Positions 9,801 through 18,079 of a DNA stretch of 55,802 bases are shown here, piece by piece. Source of the stretch: Bacteroidota bacterium (lineage in GTDB: Bacteria; Bacteroidota; Ignavibacteria; SZUA-365); contig JAEYUG010000071.1 of NCBI GenBank assembly GCA_023432805.1, forward strand, positions 1 to 55,802, written 5' to 3'. The position numbers and the translations under genes were made by a program. Positions within the stretch are counted from its first letter, which is position 1, and every line of letters begins with the position of its first letter. A model generated the notes under the pieces. The model worked only from the letters and a program-made list of their open reading frames with translations. It ran no database searches and was not told the origin of the DNA.

Positions 9801-11371
9801 TCATGCTGCACGAGGTTCCGGCACTCTCGAGCGACCGCCTGGCCGACGGCGGGGTGTGGACGTCGGTCCTGCCTGCCTTCGGTGCGGCGGACCGCTACCT
9901 CGTCAGCATCTCGACGCGTGACGGTCGGCAGTATCAGATGCAGGTGCTCGTGCATCACGACATCGAGCATCCCGACGTGCTGGCCAGCTACCACATGTTC
10001 ATCGCGCTGTCGGGTGCGACATCGGGAACCCGTGTGCTGCCGCGCTTCGGCAGCTTCATGCCCGATGCAGGGGCTGTTTCCATGCAGTATGTGCGGGGTG
10101 CAACGGTGTGGGACGGACTCCTTCGTCTCGCAGCGCGCGGGGATCATCCTGCAGAAATCACGCGGCACATGCGCAGTCTCCTCGTGCGCGGCATGGCTGC
10201 ATTCATTACCGCGTGGCAGCAGAGCAGCGGCTCGATCATTCCCGGTGCGGCGCACCCGGCGAACGTGACTGTGCCCGACGAATGCGTGCGCGGGGGTGCA
10301 ATGATTCTCAGCATCGACGGATGGATGCCCTGCGAGGGTCCCCACGCCCTTCTGCGCTCACTGCGCCATCACTTCTATGCAATGACTGCGGCACACATCC
10401 CCGAACTCCGCGGGTATCTGGATCTCGTCTGGATCTGCGAGGCCGTCCGCGAAGCCCTCGGCGACGCGGGGGGCATGCGTTTCGTCTCGGACCTCCTCGC
10501 CTCTGATGCGTTCTGCGACGATGCGCTCCGTGCCGTGGCGCTGCGCTGGCTGTCGGATATGCAGTCGCGGTGGATCGCCCCGCTCGCACTCGACACCGCG
10601 GTGGCATGTTTCCGGGAATGGCATGTGTTGCACGAGGCGCCGGGGCTTGCCCTGCGCGAACGCTATGCCCGCGATCTGTCGCGTCTCTTCGACATCGGCC
10701 GCCTTGGTGACATGGGTCGCTACATGCTGTATCGCCGCACGGTATTCTCCGACGCGCCGTCCACCACGGTGGGTGCATTCGACGCCCTGCTCGACGACAT
10801 GCACCGCTTCCCCGCCGTGCCGCCGACACGTCTGCCCGCGATGAGCCGCCTGCTCGACGCGATCTCCAGCGACGAGGAGCGCCATGCCCTGCTGCGCATG
10901 GTGTCGCCTTCGGCTGACGTCTCCCGCCACACCCTGCTGGCCGTCGCGGGCGTGCGGGTGCTGCAGCGCGATGTGACCGCGCACAGCGGCGAATCGTTCA
11001 CCCTTCGCGATGCCGTGGGTGCGACGGAGATCGGCATGCTCTACGACCTCTTCCTCCGGGAGCAGTTCCCCGTGGTGATCGCCGACAGGATGCAGTACCT
11101 GGTGGTCGTCGATGAATGGCACCGCATCGAGGGCGGCGCGGGATACGCGTATGAGGATGATGGCTCGCTCTCGGTCGAACTGCTCATCATCGCACCTTCC
11201 GTTCGCGGACTCGGGCTGGGAGCTGCGATCATCGACGAACTCCTTCGACGCGCGGCCGATGCCGGGGCCACGCATCTGCGCGCACCCCACTACCTGCGCC
11301 GCTTCTGTCTTCGCATGGGCTTCGTCGACGATCCCGACAATGGCGATCTGCGCCGCGCCGTCGTATCTTGA
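6836..11371 (+). CDS. Giant acyl-CoA-synthetase-like AMP-binding protein with C-terminal GNAT domain
   Basis: About 1,511 residues. The first 600 form an adenylate-forming enzyme of the long-chain acyl-CoA synthetase type: P-loop TSGSTGRPKG (about 250), A5 motif GFGMTEATGG (about 402), ATGD, and A8 motif YEIIDRLKDIYKNSRGQTVSP shortened here to IIDRLKDIYKNSRG (about 489). The A10 region reads ELTPKGSYNRR, so the usual catalytic Lys position appears replaced. About 400 residues of unassigned helical sequence follow. Around 1020-1160 there is a weak phosphotransferase-like pattern (HPANVTVP then AMILSIDGW). The end (about 1390-1500) is a GNAT acetyltransferase with RGLGLGAA. ATG 6836 is preferred because GGAGG lies six bases upstream; ATG 6830 is also in frame. 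A fatty-acid or CoA-linked role is inference. Confidence 0.8.
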   Translation: MDPVISASVVPQDAGDRSRIREAVRAAHDLLQTRGAGVLADEEWRRFLSWSAQPDVLETLDDAERHTWAEDAAALLAHLHYTLGDLLDDRTRECGDRVFLESLAEGRRLTYAESRQRIRRIAATLHATATTPRVLILAANSIETALCDLACLCHGILVAPVSVHTDADELAWMLARLEVNLAITDTPERVARLAEAASAQGRALHIVVTSREASDAHAGVLHLDALVAAHGHHPLPDTPVDPFATATVMFTSGSTGRPKGVCFSQHAMVSKRFARAAALPAVGREETLLAYLPLFHTFGRFLELQGMLFWRGRYVFAQDGSREALVSGIARVAPTGLIGIPLRWSQLAEAAMGRMEGRTGDAARTAFREVCGVSLRWGLSAAGHLDPRIFRFFQQCGVELASGFGMTEATGGILMTPPGAYEDGSVGVPLPCIEVRLSDERELQIRGPYVACALGDEGALPRAVASPRAADHAWFATGDVFEHRPSGQYEIIDRLKDIYKNSRGQTVSPLGIETLFRGVPGFRRVFVAGDGREYTVLLVVPDSSHPLFTPEHDEDERDAYIREIIRAANAQLAPFERIVRYALLERDFDMELGELTPKGSYNRRAVTRSFAAEISALYRSRDIVFEIASLSLRIPHWLLRELGVTERDLAAVPDGIMNRATGATLRVEQGRVEDAWIVGDLEYQCPVRMLDLGLLCRQPLGWVGNPSLAALLPCREGWDTVLPEGMTIRAAVPARRALHADTGGMQTPLGLVSARLRHVHALLSTVLHGETASALALIDDVAMELDRGGRHIGGVVRARLGALAWHAAEDLRCAAYTALLLYDPSPDDSGAYAEFVRSGLTFLTDASIRSIAARDLRQGRLTALRARLQRYRDEHVFDGGAGTEVVRAVLELLTSLAERDAAYVFDVRAELCHWMRHEAERDIRIYGSESLFERLKALYVARHAGWLHDEGEVARVRAALRFDETIPAARRAELASLFTDSPFLPLSLLMLHEVPALSSDRLADGGVWTSVLPAFGAADRYLVSISTRDGRQYQMQVLVHHDIEHPDVLASYHMFIALSGATSGTRVLPRFGSFMPDAGAVSMQYVRGATVWDGLLRLAARGDHPAEITRHMRSLLVRGMAAFITAWQQSSGSIIPGAAHPANVTVPDECVRGGAMILSIDGWMPCEGPHALLRSLRHHFYAMTAAHIPELRGYLDLVWICEAVREALGDAGGMRFVSDLLASDAFCDDALRAVALRWLSDMQSRWIAPLALDTAVACFREWHVLHEAPGLALRERYARDLSRLFDIGRLGDMGRYMLYRRTVFSDAPSTTVGAFDALLDDMHRFPAVPPTRLPAMSRLLDAISSDEERHALLRMVSPSADVSRHTLLAVAGVRVLQRDVTAHSGESFTLRDAVGATEIGMLYDLFLREQFPVVIADRMQYLVVVDEWHRIEGGAGYAYEDDGSLSVELLIIAPSVRGLGLGAAIIDELLRRAADAGATHLRAPHYLRRFCLRMGFVDDPDNGDLRRAVVS

Positions 11372-11410
11372 GACGAATCCAACGACATCGACAGCAGAGA
11401 GGATCTGGTC

Positions 11411-12130
11411 ATGCGCGACACCACCCAGGCGCACGGCAACGGAAAGGATGTGCTTGCCCGCATGCAGGTTCTGCTTTCAGTGTGGGAGGAGTCGGCCGAT
11501 CGACGCGACATTTTCCTGCGCTGCTACCGCATGATGACTGCGAATATGTACGCCGCCATCGGAAGACGGTGCTTTGAGGATAGTGCGTGGGTGGAGCGGC
11601 TCCTACGCAGATTTGCCGAATACTATTTTGACGCGCTCGCAGCGTGGGAGACTGATGCCACCCATGCGCCCTCTGTCTGGCAACGCGCGCATGAGAGCAC
11701 GCGACACCCGGATGCTGCGATCCTGCAGCACCTCCTCCTCGGCGTCAATGCGCACATCAACTACGATCTTGTCCTCACGGTCGACGAACTTCTCGCAGGG
11801 GAATGGCATGCGATGCTTCCCCACGAGCGCACGGCGCGCCACCGCGACTACTGCGAGGTGAACGCTATCATCGCTTCCACCATCGATGCCGTGCAGGACG
11901 ACATCCTCTCCCCTTCCATCCCCCTCGCCTCCCTGCTCGACCGCATGATGGGCCGCCTCGACGAGTACCTCATCTCCCGACTCATCACCGCATGGCGCGA
12001 CCAGACCTGGGACAGCGCGATCGAGCTCCGCTCCGCAGCAGACGATCCCGCACGCCGCGCTGTCATTCGCAGCGTCGAAATGCGCGCCCTCCGCATGGCC
12101 GACCTCATCGCGGGTTCCCCTCTCCCCTGA
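11411..12130 (+). CDS. DUF5995 family protein
   Basis: 239 residues, mostly helical, no signal peptide. The block HLLLGVNAHINYDL at about 107-120 is characteristic of DUF5995, a family of unknown biochemical function. It lies 39 bases after the giant AMP-binding gene and may be cotranscribed with it. Start ATG at 11411; there is no obvious alternative. Confidence 0.78.
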   Translation: MRDTTQAHGNGKDVLARMQVLLSVWEESADRRDIFLRCYRMMTANMYAAIGRRCFEDSAWVERLLRRFAEYYFDALAAWETDATHAPSVWQRAHESTRHPDAAILQHLLLGVNAHINYDLVLTVDELLAGEWHAMLPHERTARHRDYCEVNAIIASTIDAVQDDILSPSIPLASLLDRMMGRLDEYLISRLITAWRDQTWDSAIELRSAADDPARRAVIRSVEMRALRMADLIAGSPLP

Positions 12131-12195
12131 CCCAGCCGCATCAGAACGAGGCGGGAGAGACCGTGGGGACACCGCTCCTTGCAGTTCTCATGATT

Positions 12196-12209
12196 TGAAC
12201 ATATGTTCA
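12196..12209. promoter_or_regulatory. Perfect palindromic operator candidate TGAACATATGTTCA
   Basis: A 14-bp perfect palindrome 20 bases before the ATG at 12229. It has the TGAA-N6-TTCA form typical of ArsR/SmtB-type metal-sensor sites. Its place between promoter and ribosome-binding site suggests repression of the downstream His-rich protein gene. Confidence 0.55.
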
Positions 12210-12228
12210 TTTATGAAAGGAGCTCCAC

Positions 12229-13104
12229 ATGCCGCGAAAGAAATGCATGCGCTATGTCTCGGGCGATCCCGAGGCGATGTTCTACCTGCCGGAGGGTCGG
12301 CGACCGCGGGAACTCGCCCGCGTCGTGCTCATGCCCGACGAGTTGGAGGCGCTGCGTCTGGCGGACCAGCTCGGTCTGTACCAGTCGACGGCCGCCGCCC
12401 GCATGCGTGTGTCTCGTCCCACCTTCTCACGCATCGTCGCATCGGCGCGCGCGAAAGTGGCGGATGCGCTCGTCAATGGAAAAGCCATCCTGCTCGTTCC
12501 GCTCCCCAACGCACCTGACGTATCGGAGGATACCATGTCACATCCTGAAACACTCGACACACACGTCGTCAACATCGACACCCCTGTCGCCACAGCAAAG
12601 GCGGGCATCGTCTGCATCCCGATCGCGATCGATCACGGACTCGACAGCATGCTGCTCAACCACTTCGGCAGTGCGCCTCTCTTCGCCATCGTCGACATGG
12701 CGGCACGCACCATGACCACGCTCGACAACAGCGCCGCGCACGGACACGGCGGCTGCGCGCCCGTCGAGGCCATTGTCGCCACGCACGTCGAGGCCGTCAT
12801 CGTCGGTGGCATCGGCGGTGGCGCCATCCGCCGCCTCGGTGCCTACGGCATCAACGTCTATCAGGGACGACCGGGACCCATCTCGGCCCTCATCGACGAT
12901 TACGCGAAGGGCTTGCTCCCGATCTGGGATCCCGCCAACGGTTGCGCCGATCACGGCTCCGGCCATGGGCACGCGCACGACCATACACACGCGCACGACC
13001 ATGCCCACGGCCACGGCATTGGCCGCGGTCAGGATATCACTCCCGAACAGAGTGTCGGACGTGGTGAAGGCAAGGGACTCGGCCGCCAGCGCACGCCGGA
13101 CTGA
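12229..13104 (+). CDS. DUF134 / dinitrogenase Fe-Mo cofactor (NifX/NafY-like) fusion with His-rich tail
   Basis: 291 residues. N-terminal DUF134 domain (about 1-100) with a helix-turn-helix (STAAARMRVSRPTFSRIVASAR). A NifX/NafY-type domain (about 120-235) follows, with FG(S)APLFAIVD, GHGGCAPVEAI and VIVGGIGGGAI. A histidine-rich tail (about 243-262, alternating H with A/D/G/T) probably binds metal ions. Start supported by AAAGGAG six bases upstream. No nif genes are nearby, so a role as a metal-responsive DNA-binding or metal-buffering protein is more likely than nitrogenase assembly; this is inference. Confidence 0.85.
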   Translation: MPRKKCMRYVSGDPEAMFYLPEGRRPRELARVVLMPDELEALRLADQLGLYQSTAAARMRVSRPTFSRIVASARAKVADALVNGKAILLVPLPNAPDVSEDTMSHPETLDTHVVNIDTPVATAKAGIVCIPIAIDHGLDSMLLNHFGSAPLFAIVDMAARTMTTLDNSAAHGHGGCAPVEAIVATHVEAVIVGGIGGGAIRRLGAYGINVYQGRPGPISALIDDYAKGLLPIWDPANGCADHGSGHGHAHDHTHAHDHAHGHGIGRGQDITPEQSVGRGEGKGLGRQRTPD

Positions 13105-13285
13105 TCACCTCGCCGGTGCGCGCCCGAAGCAACGCTTCCATACCCCAGCAAGATCGAGTAGCTGCCAGACGTCTTCAGCCTGTCCCCTGCAGCGACCGAC
13201 GACGCAGCGAACGTGTACGCCCCGATCTCCACGTCCTCCCACCGGTTCGAAGCGTACCCGCCACGAATAGAGGAGGAGTCTGCGC

Positions 13286-14071
13286 CTACCGGCGGATGAC
13301 GAACTGCTGCACGTGGCGCGTGTCACCGGACTCGAGTGCGAGAAACCACGCTCCCGGGGGAAGCGTCCCGACATCGACCGGCACCACGTGTCCCCCGGCC
13401 ACATGCTGCATGGCATGGAAGGCATGTACCTCGCGTCCGTCGGCGGCATGCACCGTGATGCGCACCTCCGCGTCCACCGGAAGTGCGAACTGCACGTGCA
13501 GCCGGTCGGTGGCGGGATTCGGATAGAGCGCCTGCAGCATTGGCGTCGCAGGTGCGTTGGAGGGATGCACCGTCACCGTCGGTGAGAGCGTCGCCGTGCC
13601 GTCGAAGTCGATCTGACGCAGGCGGTAGTGGACGGCTTCCGCGGTGAGCAGCGGCGCGGGAAGCGGGTCGGCGTACCGGTAGGCGGATTCGGAGGTGGTC
13701 GTCCCCTGACCGCGGACGAACCCGACCACATCCCACATCCGCTCATCACTGCTGCGCTGCACTTCGTAGCCCGCACAGTCGCGCTCGGCCGCCGTCCGCC
13801 ATGCGAGTTCCACGGTCGCACCCTGCAGCGCGGCAGAGAGGCTCAGGTATTCGACGGGAGTGACGATCGTACCGGTGCAGATGCCTGTGGGACTCGCGAG
13901 CGTGAGCACGCCGTGGGTCGGTCCGTTGGCGAAGATGGTGTCGGCGCAGAGCTGTGCGTTGAGCGGGATGTCCGTGACCGCCGAAGGGGGTATCGTGACT
14001 GTGCCGCGCTGCGCATGCACGAGGCAGGGCACAAGGCACGCGAGCGCGATGCCGATAGTCAGCGCGCGCAT
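13286..14071 (-). CDS. Secreted protein with type IX secretion C-terminal sorting domain
   Basis: 261 residues. A signal peptide (MRALTIGIALACLVPCLVHAQ) is followed by a short unique region and a beta-sandwich segment (VELAWRTAAERDCAGYEVQRSSD, key WRT...YEVQRS). The C-terminal domain from about 179 begins with the T9SS hallmark LYPNPATDRLHV and ends with a G-W-F-L-type strand set. Its ATG (14071) overlaps the stop of the upstream trimeric-head/S74 gene by one base (TGATG), so the two are translationally coupled. The longer frame to 14485 is only overlap with that gene. Confidence 0.82.
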   Translation of the reverse strand: MRALTIGIALACLVPCLVHAQRGTVTIPPSAVTDIPLNAQLCADTIFANGPTHGVLTLASPTGICTGTIVTPVEYLSLSAALQGATVELAWRTAAERDCAGYEVQRSSDERMWDVVGFVRGQGTTTSESAYRYADPLPAPLLTAEAVHYRLRQIDFDGTATLSPTVTVHPSNAPATPMLQALYPNPATDRLHVQFALPVDAEVRITVHAADGREVHAFHAMQHVAGGHVVPVDVGTLPPGAWFLALESGDTRHVQQFVIRR

Positions 14072-15723
14072 CACCGCACCTCGAGCGCCGCCTGCGACGC
14101 GTCGGGATTCGTGCCGCGGGCCGACGCGGCCACGATCTGCCTGAGCGCACGCAGTTCGTCGCGCAGGGTGTCGAGTTCGCCGCGCAGCGTGGCGATCTCC
14201 GCATCCTTCTCGCGTGCGAGCTGCTGCACGGCGTTGACGAGCGCAACGTTGACGGGATGCATGTTGAAGTCGAGGTAGCCGTCTTCGCCCTCGGTGACGC
14301 ACTCGGGCATCACGGCACGAACCTCCTGCGCGACGAAACCTATTTCGGATGTCTCGGTCGGAAGATTGCGCGTGTTGCCGTCGCGATAATGGAAGCGCAC
14401 CGTGCGCAGGCGGAGGATGTCGGAGAGGCCGCGCTCGTATGCGCCGTCGAGATGCTTGAGACGCAGATCCGACGACGACGCCCACGACCCGCCGCCTGGC
14501 TTGTAGGCCTGACCGGTGATGGTGAGGTTGCCGTTGCGCTGCACGCCGAAGACCTCGCTTCCGTAGGATGAGCTTGTCCCCGCGGAGATGATCTTCGTCG
14601 ACGTCGATGTATTCGTGGAGTAGGCCCAGATGGTCGGAGCCGCTCCCGATGCGGACGCTTCGAGCGCATTGCCCGCCGTCGCCATCACCTCGAGCGCATC
14701 ACTGTTCACGTTCGTGCTCAACGTGACCGCGCGCAGACAGTTCTGCGTCGAACTCGTATTGTCGATGTGGAAATACGCGGCGTTGCCCGTGCCATCCTGA
14801 TCGATTTCCAGCGCGACGCCCCCCGTACTTGTCACATCGAGCAGCGCACCCGGCGTGGCAGTGCCAATGCCGACTCTGCCGTTCTTGAGCACCGTCACGG
14901 CGTTCGCCTTCGATGTGCTGCTCGCGCCGATACCGATTTCGAAGATGGGATCGGACGCGAACCACACCCAATCTGAACCTCCGCCGACATTGTACCGTCC
15001 CAGCGCCACACTGGCGTAAGACTCAGCGGTGGTGCTGAATCCGAACGTCGCGCTCACAATTCCTGATGCAACAGTCGACTGGCCCGATGAGGTGGCTTGT
15101 TGACCACTGGCCGTCGTTAACCAACCCAGGGCGAGCGCCCCTTGCCCACTCGCCGTATTATTGTTTCCAAGGGCGATCGCATAGGATGCGCTCGCTGTCG
15201 AACGCGTGCCAATGGCAACAGATTCAGTGCCGCTCGCAGTAGTGGCGGCTCCCATCGCCGTGCTGTTGGTTCCCGATGCGATCGTGCCCCAGCCGGAGGC
15301 GAACGAGCCTAGGCCGATGTTCGCCTCGTCCCACGCCGCGCTGCGATCGACCGCTCCATTCCACACGCCACCGACGCGGAAGGCTCCCTGCTTCTTGGGG
15401 TAGAAGAGCATGCGGATACCTTCGCCCGAGGGAGCGATGGAGGCGCCAGTCGTGCTTGGATACGGCGCCTCGACGAGGAAACCGTCCCGCCCCGTGAGCT
15501 TGGTGAATCCGTTCACATGCAGCAGGGCTTCGGGTGCGAGCACCCCGATCCCGACCTTCCCGTCACCCCGCACGGTGAACAGGTCGCTACCCGCAAAGTT
15601 CTTGACCGTGAATCCCTGGGCACTGGTCGTACCCGACAACTTCGCCTCGATCTCCTGCGCCTGCACGGTGACAGCACCGAACAGACACAGCACGACAACG
15701 GCACATTGCATGTATGCGAGCAT
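14071..15723 (-). CDS. Trimeric YadA-head-like surface protein with peptidase S74 chaperone domain
   Basis: 550 residues. A signal peptide leads to repeated GKVGIGVLAPEALLHVNG-type motifs (seen twice; key GxVGIGxxxPxALL). Repeats of about 14 residues with SxAxG-like steps at about 130-240 (ASGTNSTAMG, ASGTESVAIG, ASASYAIALG) are the left-handed YadA-head pattern. The C-terminal 130 residues form an S74 intramolecular chaperone, with the Ser-Lys self-cleavage element SSDLRLK at about 417-423 followed by a coiled coil (REKDAEIATLRGELDTLRDE). ATG 15723 has GGAG upstream; the frame to 15738 is less likely. Probably a self-trimerising exported fibre. Confidence 0.88.
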   Translation of the reverse strand: MLAYMQCAVVVLCLFGAVTVQAQEIEAKLSGTTSAQGFTVKNFAGSDLFTVRGDGKVGIGVLAPEALLHVNGFTKLTGRDGFLVEAPYPSTTGASIAPSGEGIRMLFYPKKQGAFRVGGVWNGAVDRSAAWDEANIGLGSFASGWGTIASGTNSTAMGAATTASGTESVAIGTRSTASASYAIALGNNNTASGQGALALGWLTTASGQQATSSGQSTVASGIVSATFGFSTTAESYASVALGRYNVGGGSDWVWFASDPIFEIGIGASSTSKANAVTVLKNGRVGIGTATPGALLDVTSTGGVALEIDQDGTGNAAYFHIDNTSSTQNCLRAVTLSTNVNSDALEVMATAGNALEASASGAAPTIWAYSTNTSTSTKIISAGTSSSYGSEVFGVQRNGNLTITGQAYKPGGGSWASSSDLRLKHLDGAYERGLSDILRLRTVRFHYRDGNTRNLPTETSEIGFVAQEVRAVMPECVTEGEDGYLDFNMHPVNVALVNAVQQLAREKDAEIATLRGELDTLRDELRALRQIVAASARGTNPDASQAALEVR

Positions 15724-15798
15724 GGCATCTCCTTTCACTGGGTGTGCAGCGCAGCTCCAGCAGCCGGCGTTGCACAGACGTGTAATATGGGTAAGCCA

Positions 15799-15972
15799 TC
15801 ATAATACGATATCGCATATCCCATTCCAACCTCTCGAACAGGACGCACGATGCGAAGGACTGGAGGATGCGGGAGGCGAAACGACCATCGTGGCCGGGGC
15901 GTCAGACTCGCAATCAACGTTGTACGTTACGAACACATCGAGTAACTGCTCTGTCGAAAACGGGAGACTCAT
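15799..15972 (-). pseudogene. Possible 5' remnant of a DUF6064-like gene
   Basis: AGGAGG eight bases before an ATG at 15972 starts MSLPFSTEQLLDVFVTYN, which resembles the beginning of DUF6064 membrane proteins. The reading frame then runs into low-quality sequence and ends within 58 residues. I see no continuation of the family's membrane segments. A short real peptide is the alternative. Confidence 0.35.
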
Positions 15973-16293
15973 GACCGGTGCCTCCTGACTGGGGCCACGT
16001 CCGTCCAGACCGCACCGCACGTGGCAGACGATGGCGTCTCATCCCATCTCTGGGTCATGTCTGCATCGATGACGACCATGTTGCACCTCTGGCGAATACG
16101 TGGGAATACACGCAACCTCATGCAGCTTCCCGACATTTGCAAGACGTCACCGCTTCGCACGATTTCCCCGACAGGATGTCGCACAGGGAATCGACGACTC
16201 TTCCGATTCTCGCGCGACTGTCTTACACTGCCGGCACGAATTGCACGGCCACGGTGGCCTTGCGTCCCATACCAACATGCAGGAGATGCGAGA
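15973..16293. other. Intergenic region, nothing convincing
   Basis: Non-coding by my reading, upstream of the DinB-like gene. Open frames here lack conserved motifs and ribosome-binding sites. Confidence 0.45.
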
Positions 16294-16779
16294 ATGGAAT
16301 GGAGGATGTCTGTGGAAGGACAGCTCGGTGCGGCGATCGACATGCTTGAGCAGGCCATTGTCGCGTGTCCCGATGATCTCTGGGGGGAAGCCACCGATCC
16401 GCACGCCTTCTGGTATGTCGCCTACCACACCCTGTTCTTCCTCGACTGCTATGTGTCGAACGCCGGCGACGACTACACGCCCCCGCCGCCCTTCACGAGC
16501 GATGAACTCGACGAGCGCGGACTGCTTCCCCCGCGTGTGTATGTGAAGGACGAACTGCTCGCATACTGCGCCCACGGCCGCGCACGGATGCGATCCACCC
16601 TCTCAACCATCAACGACGAGGAGGCCCGCACACGCTGCGCGTTCTCGTGGCTCGACCTCTCGCGCGGTGAGATGCTGCTCTACACCATGCGGCATGTGCA
16701 GCATCACACGGGACAGCTCAACATGCTGCTGCGGCAGTCCGGACACCCCGCTCCCCTCTGGGTGCGTACCGCACGATAA
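16294..16779 (+). CDS. DinB-like four-helix-bundle protein
   Basis: 161 residues matching the DinB/YfiT-like superfamily, whose members use three His to hold a metal and often act as thiol-dependent transferases. His45 (YVAYHTLFF) and His134/His138 (RHVQHHTGQL) fit the three metal-ligand positions. ATG 16294 has AGGAGA seven bases upstream; the frame is open back to 16021, but that part lacks family similarity. Function of this member unknown. Confidence 0.8.
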   Translation: MEWRMSVEGQLGAAIDMLEQAIVACPDDLWGEATDPHAFWYVAYHTLFFLDCYVSNAGDDYTPPPPFTSDELDERGLLPPRVYVKDELLAYCAHGRARMRSTLSTINDEEARTRCAFSWLDLSRGEMLLYTMRHVQHHTGQLNMLLRQSGHPAPLWVRTAR

Positions 16780-16823
16780 CCGCCACGCCGCTGCGCAGGC
16801 GGCAACGCTCGATGCCGGTGCCC

Positions 16824-17243
16824 CTACCCTCCGAGCGCGCGGAGATGGGGAACGATGCGCGCGCGAATCTCGTCGCGTACCCGCCGGAACACCGCCATGA
16901 TTTCGTCGTCGCTGCCGGTCGCGTCGGCGGGATCGTCGAAGCCGATGTGCACGCGCTGGGCAACGCCAATCCACACGGGACAGTCGTGCTCGGCATTGCC
17001 GCACACAGTGACGACAAGGTCGATCGACATGTCACGAAACTCGTCGACATGCTTCGACCTGTGCGCGGAGATGTCGATGCCGAGTTCCTCCATCGCACGG
17101 AGTGAACGGGGATTCACGACCGACGGACGCGTGCCCGCCGAGACCGCCCGCCACACGCCGGCGAGATCATGGTTCACGATGCCCTCGGCCATCTGCGAGC
17201 GGCACGAGTTTCCCGTGCAGAGAAACAGAACGGTGCGCGTCAT
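16824..17243 (-). CDS. arsC: Arsenate reductase, thioredoxin-coupled low-molecular-weight phosphatase type
   Basis: 139 residues. Reduces arsenate to arsenite for export. The P-loop CTGNSCR (Cys9-Arg15) is at the N-terminus, and the resolving cysteines Cys81 and Cys88 sit in VTVCGNAEHDCP, as in thioredoxin-linked ArsC. Its ATG overlaps the arsM stop by four bases (ATGA), making it the last gene of the ars operon. Confidence 0.95.
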   Translation of the reverse strand: MTRTVLFLCTGNSCRSQMAEGIVNHDLAGVWRAVSAGTRPSVVNPRSLRAMEELGIDISAHRSKHVDEFRDMSIDLVVTVCGNAEHDCPVWIGVAQRVHIGFDDPADATGSDDEIMAVFRRVRDEIRARIVPHLRALGG

Positions 17244-18067
17244 GCCGGTTTCGTACCGACGACGGTGATGCTCACAAGGCGTGCGTCGTTCATCGTGCGC
17301 TCGTGTTCGGCGAGGTCGGTGGTGAGTTCACGAAGCGTCTCGATGGGAATCTCGATCAGCTTCTCCTTCGCGATGCGCACGTCGGAAAAGCCCGCCTCGC
17401 CGATCATGCCGAGATAGGCCGTCTTCTGTTCTGCCCCCGACACGCAACCGGCATACAACTCGGCGACCTGCTTGAGCGCAGCGGGAATCTCGCCCTCGAG
17501 CACGATGTCGGAGACGCAGAAATGTCCCCCCGGCCGCAGCACGCGCGCCATCTCGGCGAAGGCCCGCTGCTTGTCGGGTACGAGGTTCAGCACGCAGTTC
17601 GAGATGACGACGTCGACCGATGCGTCGTCGACCGGCATCTGTTCGATCTCGCCGAAGCGGAACTCTACGTTCCCGACGCCGAGCTTCGTCTTGTTCGCCT
17701 CGGCGCGTTCGATCATCTCGCGCGTCATGTCGATGCCGATCACGTGTCCGTCGGCACCCGTGAGCTTTGCCGCGATGAAGACGTCGTTGCCTGCGCCGCT
17801 TCCGAGATCAAGTACCGTCATGCCCGGCTCGATGCCCGCATGCTCAGTCGGAAGCCCGCATCCGAGTCCGAGATCGGCCTCGGGCACATATCCTTCCATC
17901 TTCGAATAGTCATCGGACATGATGGTGTAGGTGGTGCCGCAGCAGGTGCTCGCGGGTCCGCAGCATGATGTGGCTGCTTCGGCTGTCTTCGCGATGTCGG
18001 CGTAGCGGTCGCGCACGACGAGTTTCAGGTCTTCGGGGTTCGGGGTGTCTGCGTTCATGGTGTTCAT
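17240..18067 (-). CDS. arsM: Arsenite S-adenosylmethionine methyltransferase
   Basis: 275 residues. Methylates As(III) to volatile or less charged species. SAM motif VLDLGSGAGND at about 86-95. The conserved arsenic-binding cysteines are present: paired CC at 35-36 and 42-43, Cys70 (GLGCGLPT), Cys158 (SNCVLNL) and Cys208 (YAGCVSGA). It lies 12 bases after acr3 and overlaps arsC. Confidence 0.95.
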   Translation of the reverse strand: MNTMNADTPNPEDLKLVVRDRYADIAKTAEAATSCCGPASTCCGTTYTIMSDDYSKMEGYVPEADLGLGCGLPTEHAGIEPGMTVLDLGSGAGNDVFIAAKLTGADGHVIGIDMTREMIERAEANKTKLGVGNVEFRFGEIEQMPVDDASVDVVISNCVLNLVPDKQRAFAEMARVLRPGGHFCVSDIVLEGEIPAALKQVAELYAGCVSGAEQKTAYLGMIGEAGFSDVRIAKEKLIEIPIETLRELTTDLAEHERTMNDARLVSITVVGTKPA

Positions 18068-18079
18068 TGCTCCGGAATG

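Noticed and set aside
12229..13104. Nitrogenase cofactor gene nifX
   Set aside because: No other nif genes here and the DUF134 and His-rich parts point to a metal regulator instead.
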